NCBI RefSeq assembly: GCF_004376845.1
Contig: NZ_SNUW01000003.1
Coordinates: forward strand, 294,259-358,258
Direction of reading: 5' to 3'
DNA: 64,000 nucleotides
Source: Psychromonas algarum
GTDB lineage: Bacteria; Pseudomonadota; Gammaproteobacteria; Enterobacterales; Psychromonadaceae
Shown here piece by piece: positions 40,381-50,314 of this stretch. The translations under genes and the position numbers were made by a program. Position 1 is the first letter of the stretch, and each line of letters begins with the position of its first letter. Below the pieces are notes generated by a model. That model made no database searches and was not told the DNA's origin. It saw nothing but the letters and a program-made list of their open reading frames with translations.

Positions 40381-41220
40381 ATGGAAAAGAAAACACTACT
40401 AACCGATTGCCCAGATTCAAAAGGCTTAATCGCACAAATTACTAATATCTGTCAAAAGCATCAACTCAATATCGTTAAAAATAATGAATTTGTTGATCAC
40501 CAATATAATCGTTTCTTTATGCGTACTGAAATCGAAGGCATTTTTAATGATCAGACATTATTAGCGGACTTAGACTTAAACCTACCAAAAGGTTCATCAC
40601 GTGCGTTAATTAATGCAAGCAAGCGTAAACGTATTGTTATCTTAGTAACTAAAGAAGCTCACTGTCTTGGTGATATATTGATGAAGAGCACCTATGGTAG
40701 CATTGATGTTGAGATAGCAGCGGTTATTGGTAATTACGATGCATTAGAAGATCTCGTGACTAAGTTTAATATCCCATATCATACTGTGAGCCATGAAGGT
40801 TTAACACGTGAAGAGCATGAAGATAAAGTATTAGAAGCCATTGCACCTTACACCCCTGATTATGTTATTTTAGCTAAATACATGCGTATTTTAACACCTA
40901 AATTTGTTGAAACTTATTCTAATAAACTGATTAATATCCACCACTCATTTTTACCTGCTTTCATCGGCGCAAAGCCATATCAGCAAGCCTTTGATCGTGG
41001 TGTAAAAATTATTGGTGCGACGGCTCACTTTGTTAATAATGACCTAGATGAAGGCCCTATTATTACACAAGATGTTGCTCATATTGACCATGCTTACAGT
41101 GCAGAAGATCTGGCTAAAGCAGGTAGGGATGTTGAAAAATCAGTATTAAGCCGCGCATTACAACAAGTATTAGATGATAAAGTATTCGTTTATGCGAACA
41201 GAACTGTAGTTTTTAGATAA
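40381..41220 (+). CDS. purU: Formyltetrahydrofolate deformylase
   Basis: 279 aa from ATG 40381 (MEKKTLLTDCPDSKGL; GAGAAA upstream); an upstream in-frame ATG would overlap ychJ. ACT domain (about 1-80), then a formyltransferase-like hydrolase domain with IHHSFLPAFIGAKPY and ATAHFVNNDLDEGPII, the catalytic His/Asp pattern. Releases formate from 10-formyl-THF, which feeds PurT. Operon with ychJ likely. Confidence 0.95.
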   Translation: MEKKTLLTDCPDSKGLIAQITNICQKHQLNIVKNNEFVDHQYNRFFMRTEIEGIFNDQTLLADLDLNLPKGSSRALINASKRKRIVILVTKEAHCLGDILMKSTYGSIDVEIAAVIGNYDALEDLVTKFNIPYHTVSHEGLTREEHEDKVLEAIAPYTPDYVILAKYMRILTPKFVETYSNKLINIHHSFLPAFIGAKPYQQAFDRGVKIIGATAHFVNNDLDEGPIITQDVAHIDHAYSAEDLAKAGRDVEKSVLSRALQQVLDDKVFVYANRTVVFR

Positions 41221-41336
41221 TTTATTAGATAGTATTTATTTTTTAGATTATGCTTATAAGCACCATGCTCAATCATCTGATTCTAAAGTGAAATAAATCA
41301 CTGGGATCATAAATACTAACAGTCTTGGAGTCTATT

Positions 41337-41900
41337 ATGAAAAAACAACTAGCTGCTATCGCAATCGCAACAAGTTTATTAAGTGTGTCAGTTCAAGCTG
41401 CAGACAAAACACCGATTATGTTTTCTTCAGTAAATGGTTTTAATGCACCTAATGCAAGTGAAGTAACAGGTGTTCGTTTAGCTGCGTTACACGGGAAAGT
41501 AGATAAAGTTACAGGTTTAGATATTGCACTGTTGGGTATGTCAGAAACAAATACAACTGTTGGTGTAAATTACGGGATATTTGGTGGTCATAAAGTCAAC
41601 AAAAGCATGACTGGTGCTTCATTAGGTATCTTTAACTGGTCACCAGGTGAAACACTTGGTGCAAACCTAGGCATAGTAAATGTAACCGGTAATGTGAAAG
41701 GCGCAAATGTATCTGCCGTGAACTATTCTGAAGGTAATACTATGGTTGATGTTGCATTTGTAAGTATTTCAAAACAGTCAACAGTACAAGTTGGTATTTT
41801 TAACAAAACAGCAAAAATTGATGGTGTTCAAGTTGGCCTAATTAACTGTGCTGACAATGGATTCTTTAAGTGTTTCCCAATTGTTAACTTCGCAAAATAA
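41337..41900 (+). CDS. VC2662-like exported repeat protein
   Basis: 187 aa from ATG 41337 (GGAG at 7 bases). Signal peptide MKKQLAAIAIATSLLSVSVQA. The rest is built of short units with G..LG..N spacing (GASLGIFNW, GANLGIVN, GANVSAVN, VQVGIFN, VQVGLIN), typical of VC2662/LA_2272-type surface repeats. The mature protein has a terminal C-x(7)-C pair (INCADNGFFKC). Probably periplasmic or outer-membrane associated; function unknown. Confidence 0.72.
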   Translation: MKKQLAAIAIATSLLSVSVQAADKTPIMFSSVNGFNAPNASEVTGVRLAALHGKVDKVTGLDIALLGMSETNTTVGVNYGIFGGHKVNKSMTGASLGIFNWSPGETLGANLGIVNVTGNVKGANVSAVNYSEGNTMVDVAFVSISKQSTVQVGIFNKTAKIDGVQVGLINCADNGFFKCFPIVNFAK

Positions 41901-41925
41901 ATATTAAGTTAAAATAAAAGACCTA

Positions 41926-41954
41926 AAAACCTTAACTTTTGTTAAGGTTTTTTT
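41926..41954 (+). terminator. Terminator between VC2662-like and DUF3332 genes
   Basis: AAAACCTTAAC/GTTAAGGTTTT stem, 4-base loop, T-run. Convergent genes flank it. Confidence 0.85.
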
Positions 41955-41994
41955 ATATCTAAATTAAATTCCCTTCTTCATTGTATAGACTTTT

Positions 41995-42546
41995 TCAATC
42001 AGCAATACGCGCTATGAATTTTCCATCCAAATAAAATTTAGCTACTTGATTTGATTTTTCACCACGTAATATTGATGTTTTACCATCCATATAAAGAATA
42101 TGATATTCAATTGTATTAGTATTAATTATGTCTGCTTGTACTGACTTAATGCTCTCATCTGTCATTTTTAATTTCTGTAATAATGAAGATGTTAAAACAG
42201 GCTTAACCGGCTCTTCTAACAATAACGTTGTTTTCTGAAGTGTAGTATTATTTTTCTCTTCGCTCTTTTTTTCTTTTACATCAAGAAGATAAGGTTGATT
42301 ATTTAATGGGTTCTTACCCGACCAAAACTCGATAGAATTAAACACTAAGATATCAACAGTAAATGTTAATCCGTATACTGGCATTAATAGCATATTAACA
42401 CCACCGCGAGCATAATGGTTTTCAACGACTTCATGATTAAACTGAATAACTTTTTCTGTTACAGCATTATTTCCCACACAACCAGATAATGAACTAACAC
42501 CTCCGAGGAACAGTAAAACCAAAGCCGTTTTTTTAGTAAAATTCAT
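41995..42546 (-). CDS. DUF3332 family lipoprotein
   Basis: 183 aa. Lipobox LSGC at residues 20-23 after a hydrophobic signal. YARGGVNMLLMPVYGLTFTVDILVFNSIEFWSG (read in segments) is the DUF3332 hallmark; the C-terminal part ends TSILRGEKSNQVAKFYLDG. Probably in the outer or inner membrane leaflet. Function unknown. Confidence 0.83.
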   Translation of the reverse strand: MNFTKKTALVLLFLGGVSSLSGCVGNNAVTEKVIQFNHEVVENHYARGGVNMLLMPVYGLTFTVDILVFNSIEFWSGKNPLNNQPYLLDVKEKKSEEKNNTTLQKTTLLLEEPVKPVLTSSLLQKLKMTDESIKSVQADIINTNTIEYHILYMDGKTSILRGEKSNQVAKFYLDGKFIARIAD

Positions 42547-42870
42547 TTTATTAACTCTTCTTTGAATATGATTTTATATTAATAAAATCAATAAGGTACA
42601 ACTATTATCCTTGATAATATTTAAAATGCAGAAGTTAACAAATAAGTGGATAAAGTCAATACAAATGGTTTTATCTTATAAAGTACAACACACTTTAAAT
42701 ATACATATTATTATTTTTTATTAAGTAAAAAATACAACTAATTTATTAGTCCCTAAAGATTTCCCTCCTAACAACTTGTTTATTATTCATACAAAAAAAT
42801 GTAATTTTGTATTATTAGAATAAAAAACATGCATAACATTGTTTTATTTAAGTTTTTTACACTTTAATTC
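42547..42870. other. AT-rich intergenic region upstream of tRNA-Tyr
   Basis: About 320 bases with no gene that I can support; it contains the promoter of the DUF3332 gene on one side. Confidence 0.4.
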
Positions 42871-42898
42871 TTCACAATCGATAATTTTCTGATATTAT
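42871..42898 (+). promoter_or_regulatory. Promoter of tRNA-Tyr
   Basis: TTCACA, 16 bases, TATTAT, ending 15 bases before the tRNA 5' end. Confidence 0.65.
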
Positions 42899-42913
42899 CA
42901 CCATCGAAATAAC

Positions 42914-42997
42914 GGAGGGGTTCCCGAGTGGCCAAAGGGAACAGATTGTAAATCTGTCGCGAAAGCTTCGGTGGTTCGAATCCACCTCCCTCCACCA
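42914..42997 (+). tRNA. tRNA-Tyr (GTA)
   Basis: 84 nt including the encoded CCA. Seven-pair acceptor GGAGGGG/TCCCTCC, anticodon stem CAGAT/ATCTG around TTGTAAA with anticodon GTA at 42948-42950, a long variable arm (class II) and T-arm GGTGGTTCGAATCCACC. The anticodon GTA reads Tyr codons. Confidence 0.97.
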
Positions 42998-43087
42998 TTT
43001 CATCTCTTCATGCTCTCACTCTAAATTATCAATAAGTCTAATTTTTCTATCATCTATCAAATAATAATTTACAATAAACTCTTTATA

Positions 43088-43987
43088 TTATTTTAAAACC
43101 TGACGGGCATAAGCAATCACTTGCTCACTTAATAGTTGCATTAACTCTCCCCCTAATTGCCAACAATGCCAATACAGAGGCACTCTGACTTTATACTCAG
43201 GTAAAATATCAATTAACCCCCCAGATTCCAGATGTTCTTGTACACTGAATAGGCTATTAAAGCTGTATGCCCCACTCGCTAAAGTTAAATCTACAAAAGC
43301 CTCTGAAGAGCGTACCGTATGACATGGATATTGCCCCATACTTAATTGAAAGTGCTCACTTAAAAAATCTAAATGCATATCATCATGTTGGTCAAATGAC
43401 ATCGCGGGAGCATGTTGTAAACTTTGTTTATTAACTCCATTTTTAAAAAAACGCTCAATAAAATTAGGACTCGCAACACATACATATTCCATATAACCAA
43501 GAAAGTGACTATCACTGCCACTAATTGCCTTTTCTTTATTACTTAAACAAGCAAGCGCTTCACCACTTCGCATTCTTTCCCAAGTTGTCGATTCATCTTG
43601 CACAAACAAATTAAGTTGCACATTTTTTTGTTGTAATAATGGACTCAATGCCGTTATCAACCAACTTGCTAAGCTATCTGCATTCACAGCTAAAGGTAAT
43701 GTCTGTACTTGGTTGCTTTGTACCGCTAACTGCTGATTTAACTCGATTTCTAATTGCAATACTCGTTGATAATGCCCTAATAATAAACGCCCTAACTGAG
43801 TTGACTTGGGAGGCGTGGAACGGATTAATAATGGCTCTCCGAAGGATTTTTCAAGTAATTTAATACGCTGAGAAACTGCAGACTGAGTAATAAAAAGACG
43901 TTGTGCTGCACGCTCAAAACTCTGCTCCATAACAACGGCATCTAATGCCTTTAATAATTTGTAATCAATATTACTTAAATCCATCAC
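43088..43987 (-). CDS. argP: LysR-type regulator ArgP
   Basis: 299 aa. N-terminal HTH (LSNIDYKLLKALDAVVMEQSF... RLFITQSAVSQRIKLLEK), C-terminal substrate-binding domain. The motif pattern follows ArgP (IciA), which activates argO in response to arginine/lysine. It is divergent from an argO-like exporter gene, which supports the name. Start at either of two adjacent ATGs. Confidence 0.9.
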   Translation of the reverse strand: MMDLSNIDYKLLKALDAVVMEQSFERAAQRLFITQSAVSQRIKLLEKSFGEPLLIRSTPPKSTQLGRLLLGHYQRVLQLEIELNQQLAVQSNQVQTLPLAVNADSLASWLITALSPLLQQKNVQLNLFVQDESTTWERMRSGEALACLSNKEKAISGSDSHFLGYMEYVCVASPNFIERFFKNGVNKQSLQHAPAMSFDQHDDMHLDFLSEHFQLSMGQYPCHTVRSSEAFVDLTLASGAYSFNSLFSVQEHLESGGLIDILPEYKVRVPLYWHCWQLGGELMQLLSEQVIAYARQVLK

Positions 43988-44144
43988 ACTCTCTTTGTTA
44001 TTTACCTTTAACTTTAAAAGCTAATTTATTACAACAACACACCAGTTATTAGAAAAACTAATTAAACATTAAATTTATTAGCTAGATTAACATAATAAAA
44101 AAACTATAGTAGCAGCCTCTTTCCACCATACAATATGAGTATTT

Positions 44145-44759
44145 ATGTTAAGCACTTATTTTACAGGCTTGTCTTTGATGGCCACTTTAATTATGCCTAT
44201 TGGAATGCAAAATGCGTTTGTTCTCAACCAAGGAATTAAACGTCAATATCACCTGTTTGTTGCCAGTTTTTGTTCTGTTGCTGACATCTTATTTATGTCC
44301 ATTGGCGTATGGGGAGGAGGAAAAATTTTTAATGCCTACCCTTGGTTATTATTGGGTATTGGTCTTATTGGCTCTATATTCATGCTCTATTATGGTTTTT
44401 TATGTTTTAAAAGTGCTTTTAAAGGAGAAAATAACCTTAAAACTGATAATAAAAATCGTAGTTTTAAAGCCATCGTTTTAGCCTGTTGCGCTTTTACTAT
44501 TTTAAATCCACATGTGTATATTGATACTATTGTTATATTAGGTGGTTTTGCAGCAAACTTAGCACCACAAGAGCGTCCTTGGTTTGTATTTGGTGGTGTT
44601 AGCGCTTCATTTATTTGGTTCTTTAGCCTCGCTTTATTAGGGCAAAAATTAGCTCCTATATTATCAAAGCCAAGGAGCCAGCAAATTATTGATCTAGTAA
44701 TAGGGACAATGATGTGGATCTTAGCAGTTTACTTGTTACATTACGTGGTAACAAATTAA
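44145..44759 (+). CDS. argO: LysE/ArgO family amino-acid exporter
   Basis: 204 aa, six hydrophobic helices. LysE-type features: MPIGMQNAFVLNQGIKRQ, FCSVADILFMSIGVWGGG and LNPHVYIDTIVILG, with the NPHVY signature and aspartate. Exports arginine or lysine. Divergent from argP with a shared 157-base control region. Confidence 0.92.
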   Translation: MLSTYFTGLSLMATLIMPIGMQNAFVLNQGIKRQYHLFVASFCSVADILFMSIGVWGGGKIFNAYPWLLLGIGLIGSIFMLYYGFLCFKSAFKGENNLKTDNKNRSFKAIVLACCAFTILNPHVYIDTIVILGGFAANLAPQERPWFVFGGVSASFIWFFSLALLGQKLAPILSKPRSQQIIDLVIGTMMWILAVYLLHYVVTN

Positions 44760-44818
44760 AGCATGATCAATTAACATATAAAAATACTTCTATTTAAATG
44801 AATTAGGAAAATATTATT

Positions 44819-46072
44819 TTGCACACTCTTGCCCAGCTAAAATCAGGCCACCTACATGATATTAAACGCCTAAAGCTATCTGAAAATTTAAGCGAATTTC
44901 CTATGGAAATTTTAACTTTGGCAGATAGCTTAGAGATATTAGATTTATCGAATAATCAATTAAGCTCATTACCCGATGAGCTATCGCAACTAACTCAACT
45001 TAAAATTATTTTTGCTTCTAATAATTGCTTTAAGGTATTACCTAGTGTATTAGGGAAATGCCCCAAATTAGAAATGATTGGTTTTAAATCTAATCAAATA
45101 ACCACAGTTCCAGAAGCATCATTGCCTAAACAATTACGTTGGTTAATTTTAACTGAAAATTGTATAACACGTTTGCCAGAGACTTTAGGGCATAGAGCAC
45201 GTTTACAAAAACTTGCTTTAGCTGGTAATCAATTAACCCAACTTCCTAACAGCTTCAATCGATTACACAATTTAGAATTATTACGTATTTCGGCAAACCA
45301 ATTAACAAATTTTCCAACTCAATTATTATCACTCCCTAAATTAGCCTGGTTTGCTTTTTCAGGTAATCCTTTTTGCCAGTCAAATTTACATATTAAAACA
45401 GTGCCAGAAGTAAACTCCGATGATTACCAGCTACAAGAAGTATTAGGGCAAGGTGCTTCAGGTGTAATATATAAAGCAAATTGGAGCAATCCCAAAGATA
45501 TAGAGCAAGAAAAACAACAAGAAATAGCTATTAAAGTATTTAAAGGGGAAGTAACAAGCGATGGTTACCCTCAAGATGAATTACAAGCTTGTTTAAAAGT
45601 AGGAACGCATAAAAACTTAGTTAAATCCATTGCTCAGGTAAATGAAGATAACTACCTTGCACTGGTTATGGAGTTGATCCCTAGTCACTATAAGAATTTA
45701 GGCGGACCACCTAATTTTACAACCTGTACTCGTGACACTTTTGATCCAGAATTTACACTCTCAATAAATAGCATCCAAAAAATAATAGAACAAATGCAGG
45801 AAGTATTTAAACACCTTCATAATAACCAAGTATGTCATGGTGATTTATATGCTCATAACACTCTCTTTGATCAACAATCAAATATAATATTTGGTGATTT
45901 TGGTGCTGCAAGCATGTATCACATGCTCAATGAAGATATTCAACAATCAATCAGAAAAATAGAACATCGTGCTTTTATTTATTTTTTAGATGATTTACTC
46001 AGTATATGTGAAACAAAAGATAAACATTCTCCTGAATATCTGGCATTAAAAGCTCAAGTTGTACAATCGTAA
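44819..46072 (+). CDS. Leucine-rich-repeat protein kinase
   Basis: 417 aa; TTG start with AGGAAA 8 bases upstream. Residues 15-195 carry about seven LRR units (LEILDLSNNQLSSLP, LQKLALAGNQLTQLP, LELLRISANQLTNFP). Residues 205-417 form a eukaryotic-like kinase: LGQGASGVIYKA, K239 in IAIKVFK, HGDLYAHN (340-347, Lys of HRDLK replaced by Tyr), DFG at 360-362. The C-lobe is short after DFG. Probably cytosolic. Target and function unknown. Confidence 0.85.
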   Translation: MHTLAQLKSGHLHDIKRLKLSENLSEFPMEILTLADSLEILDLSNNQLSSLPDELSQLTQLKIIFASNNCFKVLPSVLGKCPKLEMIGFKSNQITTVPEASLPKQLRWLILTENCITRLPETLGHRARLQKLALAGNQLTQLPNSFNRLHNLELLRISANQLTNFPTQLLSLPKLAWFAFSGNPFCQSNLHIKTVPEVNSDDYQLQEVLGQGASGVIYKANWSNPKDIEQEKQQEIAIKVFKGEVTSDGYPQDELQACLKVGTHKNLVKSIAQVNEDNYLALVMELIPSHYKNLGGPPNFTTCTRDTFDPEFTLSINSIQKIIEQMQEVFKHLHNNQVCHGDLYAHNTLFDQQSNIIFGDFGAASMYHMLNEDIQQSIRKIEHRAFIYFLDDLLSICETKDKHSPEYLALKAQVVQS

Positions 46073-46163
46073 TAAAATACAAAGTAGCGATTAGAGGGAA
46101 CAATAAATATTTGTCCCCTCTACATTTTCTTACGCATTAAAAAATAGCATGAGAAATAGTAAA

Positions 46164-47291
46164 TTAACGCAAATCATCTACCACAGCTAACATAGCAACT
46201 AATGATGCTTCACCAAACTTAACTGAACGTTCAGGTGACCACCCCATAGTAGGATCGGGAAGGTTATCATTATCTTTAAAAGGCATTTCTAAGGTATTTG
46301 CTAAACAATCAAAACGCTCTGCAACCCAATTGGTCGCAACCGTCATATTGGCTTTACCTGGGGCATCAACTTCATAACCAAATTCAGACTGAAAATCAGC
46401 ACTAGCTAATGTTAGAACTTCAGTAAAACGTTCACGTAAGCGAGCTAACCTATCATTATAACTCGGAGCGCCTTCTGAACCAGCTAGAAAGACAAAAGGT
46501 AACGCTTCATCTCCATGTACGTCATAAAATAGATCCACACCAGTTTCTTCCATTTTATTAATGACATGAAATACTTCAGGACTTCTTTCTAAGCTAGGGT
46601 TAAGCCATTCACGGTTTAAGTTAACACCTAATGCATTAGTACGTAGATGTCCTCGTACTCCCCCATCAGGATTCATATTGGGAACGATATAGAAGTTTGC
46701 TTTATCTAATAACAGTTTGCTGGTTGGATTGTCACTATCAAGCAAACTATGTAACAAGCCATCCACTAACCATTCAGCCATTGTTTCACCAGGATGCTGA
46801 CGAGCAATGATCCAAATATTACGCTTATTAGCGTCTTCATCACCGACTTTAACTAAAGTAATATCTCGTTTATCAAGCGTTTCACCTAAATGACTTAAAC
46901 TCACTAAAGGGTGCATTTGTACTGCAGCTAATAAGTCTTGATGGCGCTCATAACTATAAGGTGCAAAATAGGCAATTTGTAATGATTCACCGTCTAGATC
47001 AGCAATGATAGTTAATTTTCCATCCTTATAAAATGTTGGCAATCGGAACCAATGTTGTCGATCATAAGAAGCAACAGCTTGGTAATTCTCCCACCCTTTA
47101 ACATACGAAGCATCACCTGCATTGAGGATATTAAGTACATATTGCTCCCCCACTACACCTTCTAAACGAAAATTAAACCATTGAAAAAACTCTTCTCCAA
47201 CATCAGGGCGAATAGCTAATTGAATATTTTTATTATCTTCTAAATTAATAACTTCAATGTTACCTGCATCAAAATTAGCAGTAATACGCAT
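46164..47291 (-). CDS. M14-family metallocarboxypeptidase
   Basis: 375 aa, no signal peptide so cytosolic. N-terminal beta domain (about 1-115) and a zinc carboxypeptidase domain with RQHPGETMAEW (His/Glu ligands), YDVHGDEALPF (third ligand) and LEMPFKDN (catalytic Glu). Layout is that of the cytosolic carboxypeptidase (AGBL-like) group found in bacteria. Substrate unknown. Confidence 0.88.
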   Translation of the reverse strand: MRITANFDAGNIEVINLEDNKNIQLAIRPDVGEEFFQWFNFRLEGVVGEQYVLNILNAGDASYVKGWENYQAVASYDRQHWFRLPTFYKDGKLTIIADLDGESLQIAYFAPYSYERHQDLLAAVQMHPLVSLSHLGETLDKRDITLVKVGDEDANKRNIWIIARQHPGETMAEWLVDGLLHSLLDSDNPTSKLLLDKANFYIVPNMNPDGGVRGHLRTNALGVNLNREWLNPSLERSPEVFHVINKMEETGVDLFYDVHGDEALPFVFLAGSEGAPSYNDRLARLRERFTEVLTLASADFQSEFGYEVDAPGKANMTVATNWVAERFDCLANTLEMPFKDNDNLPDPTMGWSPERSVKFGEASLVAMLAVVDDLR

Positions 47292-47503
47292 AAGTTTTCC
47301 TTAGTTTGTCTATTGTTATATCTGTATACAGAGCATAAACGATCGCAGACAAACAGCATAGGAAAACTGATTTGCTTAACAAAACAGAATAAAAGAAAGT
47401 TTATTAATAGCCGAACCTCTTCATTGCAATTAACCTGAATACGATTCGAAAATTGATTCTTTTAATTTATCTCATTCAAATGCAAAGCATTAAGGAAATA
47501 CTG

Positions 47504-47884
47504 ATGATCAAGCAACTAGAAAAGAGCTATGGTGCAACTATTGGACTAGAAATCTCAGGTACTATTTCAGCTAAAGAAGAGCAACAATGGATAGAAATAC
47601 TCGATAATATTATTGAAAAAAATGGCAATATTAATGTGCTTATCGTGTTGGATGGAAAAGTTAATTTTGGAATAGATGTACTATATACCGATTTAAAATG
47701 GACATTAAAAAATATTAAAAATATGAATAAACTTGCCATTGTATCTAAAAGTAAAGTATTAGGATGGCTTGTTGCAGCAGATAGTCCCTTTGGAAAGTTA
47801 GTAGGAGTAAGTGAAAAACATTTTGCATTAAACAAGTTATCAGAGGCTTGGGATTGGGTAAATGATAGCAATTACATTAAATAA
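47504..47884 (+). CDS. STAS/SEC14-like small protein
   Basis: 126 aa from ATG 47504 (AGGA about 8 bases upstream); longer in-frame starts lack a site. IGLEISGTISAKEEQQWIEIL, INVLIVLDGKV and the C-terminal ALNKLSEAWDWV are typical of the SpoIIAA-like/STAS fold family (PF11964). Such proteins bind lipid-like ligands or partner proteins; role here unknown. Confidence 0.7.
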   Translation: MIKQLEKSYGATIGLEISGTISAKEEQQWIEILDNIIEKNGNINVLIVLDGKVNFGIDVLYTDLKWTLKNIKNMNKLAIVSKSKVLGWLVAADSPFGKLVGVSEKHFALNKLSEAWDWVNDSNYIK

Positions 47885-47987
47885 TGTTACCTAAATTTCG
47901 CACAGGAAAAATGACAACAAAAAAATGAGTTATTTTAACAAGCTAAATAGGTTAAGTATTAGTAAAAGCTAATAATAGGAACAACAT

Positions 47988-48239
47988 ATGGATCAAGATC
48001 GTTTAATTAAAGTATTAAAAATATCGATCATCATTGGTTTATTTTTATTGGCGCTGGGGATTTATTTACACCTTTTTAGTGAAAAAATGCAGGAACTGGG
48101 TGTAACCGGTATCATGATTAGTGCAAGTTGTATTGCCGTGGGTTTTATATTTTCCTTACCTACAAAAATCTACTTAACTATTTTATTAATGAGACGTGAA
48201 AATGAAGAGCGTTTAGATTCAAATAATAAACGCAGATAA
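47988..48239 (+). CDS. Hypothetical two-helix membrane protein
   Basis: 83 aa with two hydrophobic stretches (about 11-28 and 40-60) and a charged C-terminus (MRRENEERLDSNNKRR). Possibly two to three helices. No family recognised. It stands alone, 107 bases after the STAS-like gene. Confidence 0.65.
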   Translation: MDQDRLIKVLKISIIIGLFLLALGIYLHLFSEKMQELGVTGIMISASCIAVGFIFSLPTKIYLTILLMRRENEERLDSNNKRR

Positions 48240-48273
48240 AAGAAAACATTTTATCTGCGTTTGGCCAAAAAAT

Positions 48274-48996
48274 TTACAGCACTTTACTTAAAAATTGCTG
48301 CGTTCTCTCTTTTTGTGGGTTATCTAAAACTTCTTGAGGAGTACCAATTTCTTCAATTAATCCTTCGTGAAAAAAAGCTACTTTATCAGATACTTCTTTT
48401 GCAAAGGCAATCTCATGAGTAACACAAATCATAGTCATTCCATCATCACGCAATAGTCTTAATGTATCTAATACCTCACCAACTAACTCAGGGTCAAGAG
48501 CAGAAGTGACTTCATCAAAAAGCATATAAGGTGGTTCCATTGCTAACGCACGAGCAATCGCTAAACGTTGTTGTTGCCCACCAGACATTTTAGTTGGATA
48601 TTCATGAAGTTTGTCACCAAGCCCTACATGAGTAAGCTCTTTAGTTGCAATTGCTTCAGCTTTTTCTTTACTAAAACCTTTAACTATTTGTGGCGCCAAT
48701 GCAGCATTTTCTAATACAGTTAAATGCGGGAATGAATTCCATTGTTGAAATACCATACCTAGATTTTGTCGTAGTGCATTGATATCCGTTTTCTTATCAT
48801 GTACATCAATACCATCAACTAAAATATGACCACCATTGATAGACTCAATCGCATTAATACAATATAAAAGAGTAGATTTACCACTACCACTTGCACCAAT
48901 AATACTCACTACTTCGCCGCGATTTACAGTTAAATCAATGCCTTTTAATACTTCTAAGTCACCAAAAGATTTATGAACACCTTTTATTTCAATCAT
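48274..48996 (-). CDS. Polar amino-acid ABC transporter, ATP-binding subunit
   Basis: 240 aa. Walker A GASGSGKST, Q-loop, signature MSGGQQQRL, Walker B PYMLFDEVTSALD and H-loop CVTHEIAF. GlnQ/HisP-like. It starts 4 bases inside the end of the permease gene, so translation is coupled. Substrate not predictable from sequence; the operon's binding protein is a family 3 solute protein. Confidence 0.92.
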   Translation of the reverse strand: MIEIKGVHKSFGDLEVLKGIDLTVNRGEVVSIIGASGSGKSTLLYCINAIESINGGHILVDGIDVHDKKTDINALRQNLGMVFQQWNSFPHLTVLENAALAPQIVKGFSKEKAEAIATKELTHVGLGDKLHEYPTKMSGGQQQRLAIARALAMEPPYMLFDEVTSALDPELVGEVLDTLRLLRDDGMTMICVTHEIAFAKEVSDKVAFFHEGLIEEIGTPQEVLDNPQKERTQQFLSKVL

Positions 48997-49643
48997 ATTT
49001 TCATTTTCCTTTCTATATATTTACCATAACGCGACAACGGATAAGAGATCATAAAGTAAAACAATCCAACACCTATCAAGATCATGAGAGGTTGTTGCGT
49101 TCTTGATATTAACTGCTCTGCAGTTCTCAGTAATTCCATGTATCCTATAACAGATACAAGTGCCGAATCTTTTATCACACTAAGTGCAACCCCAAGCCAA
49201 GATGGGAATACCGCTCTCATTCCAATTGGAATTCTGATATATCGCACGGTTTGTAGATAATTCATGCCCAACGATCTGGCTGCTTGTACCATAGAAACAG
49301 GCACACTATTAAACCCACTTCTGAAAACCTCTGTCATAAATGCCATGGTATACAAAGATAAAATAATTGAACCTGCGGCAAAAGGAGGAAGAGGATAGCC
49401 CATAACACCAACAAAAGTGCTAAATAGTATAAGTTGAATAATAAGAGGCACAGATCTAAGAATATCTAAAAATGCACCTAAAACCATATTCACTGATTTA
49501 TTTGATTCCGCTCTTATAAAGCCAATCAATAATCCCAGCAAACTACCAACAACAATGGCAACAATAGAGATATAAACAGTATTTAAAATACCCGTTAAAA
49601 TAAATCCAGAGTCATTCCACGATAAAGGAGTAAATAAATTCAT
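48993..49643 (-). CDS. Polar amino-acid ABC transporter permease 1
   Basis: 216 aa, five to six helices, with the permease EAA-type loop around EVFRSGFNSVPVSMVQAARSLGM. It starts inside the stop codon of the next permease (TAATG). Partner of the second permease and the ATPase. Confidence 0.9.
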   Translation of the reverse strand: MNLFTPLSWNDSGFILTGILNTVYISIVAIVVGSLLGLLIGFIRAESNKSVNMVLGAFLDILRSVPLIIQLILFSTFVGVMGYPLPPFAAGSIILSLYTMAFMTEVFRSGFNSVPVSMVQAARSLGMNYLQTVRYIRIPIGMRAVFPSWLGVALSVIKDSALVSVIGYMELLRTAEQLISRTQQPLMILIGVGLFYFMISYPLSRYGKYIERKMKI

Positions 49644-50314
49644 TATGATAGTTCTCCTTTAAATATTTTTTTAGCGATCAAACTCGATGCTAACAGCACC
49701 AACTTCGTTATTACAAAATACATAGCAGCTGCCACGATAAAGAACTCTAAAGTTCTAAATGAAGTTGATTGCAATCTTTGAGTCTCACCAGATAATTCAT
49801 CCATACCGACTAAAATCCCCAAAGAACTCATCAAAATTGACCAGACAAACTGATTTGTCATTGGGTGATAAATTCTTCTGAACATTTGCGGTAAAATGAC
49901 ATATCGATAAACTTTAAAATTATTCATGCCAAGTGATTTTGCAGCACTATATTGAGTCGCAGGAATGGATTGAAATCCACCTCTAAATGTTTCAGCTAAA
50001 TATCCAGCATTAATAAAAACTAATGCAGCAAAAACTGATAGGTATGGGCTAAGATGAATTCCATAAGCACCTAAACCAAAATATGCCATGTAGATAAGAA
50101 ATAAAGCTGGTGTATTTCTAGCAATCTCTACCCAAATATTTGAAATATGATAAAAAACCTTAGAATTTGACATTTTTCCTAAAGCTAATAATACCGCAAT
50201 CACTATCCCTACCAGCATAGATAAAACTGAAACATGCACGGTTGTAAATGCCCCAGTTAAGAGTTGCGGGAATGCATCAAATACTACATTCCAATGAAAT
50301 TGATAATTGTCCAT
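49643..50314 (-). CDS. Polar amino-acid ABC transporter permease 2
   Basis: 223 aa, five to six helices, HisM/GlnP family, with ETFRGGFQSIPATQYSAAKSLGM. First gene after a 377-base gap from the binding-protein gene. Together with permease 1 forms the membrane dimer. Confidence 0.9.
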   Translation of the reverse strand: MDNYQFHWNVVFDAFPQLLTGAFTTVHVSVLSMLVGIVIAVLLALGKMSNSKVFYHISNIWVEIARNTPALFLIYMAYFGLGAYGIHLSPYLSVFAALVFINAGYLAETFRGGFQSIPATQYSAAKSLGMNNFKVYRYVILPQMFRRIYHPMTNQFVWSILMSSLGILVGMDELSGETQRLQSTSFRTLEFFIVAAAMYFVITKLVLLASSLIAKKIFKGELS

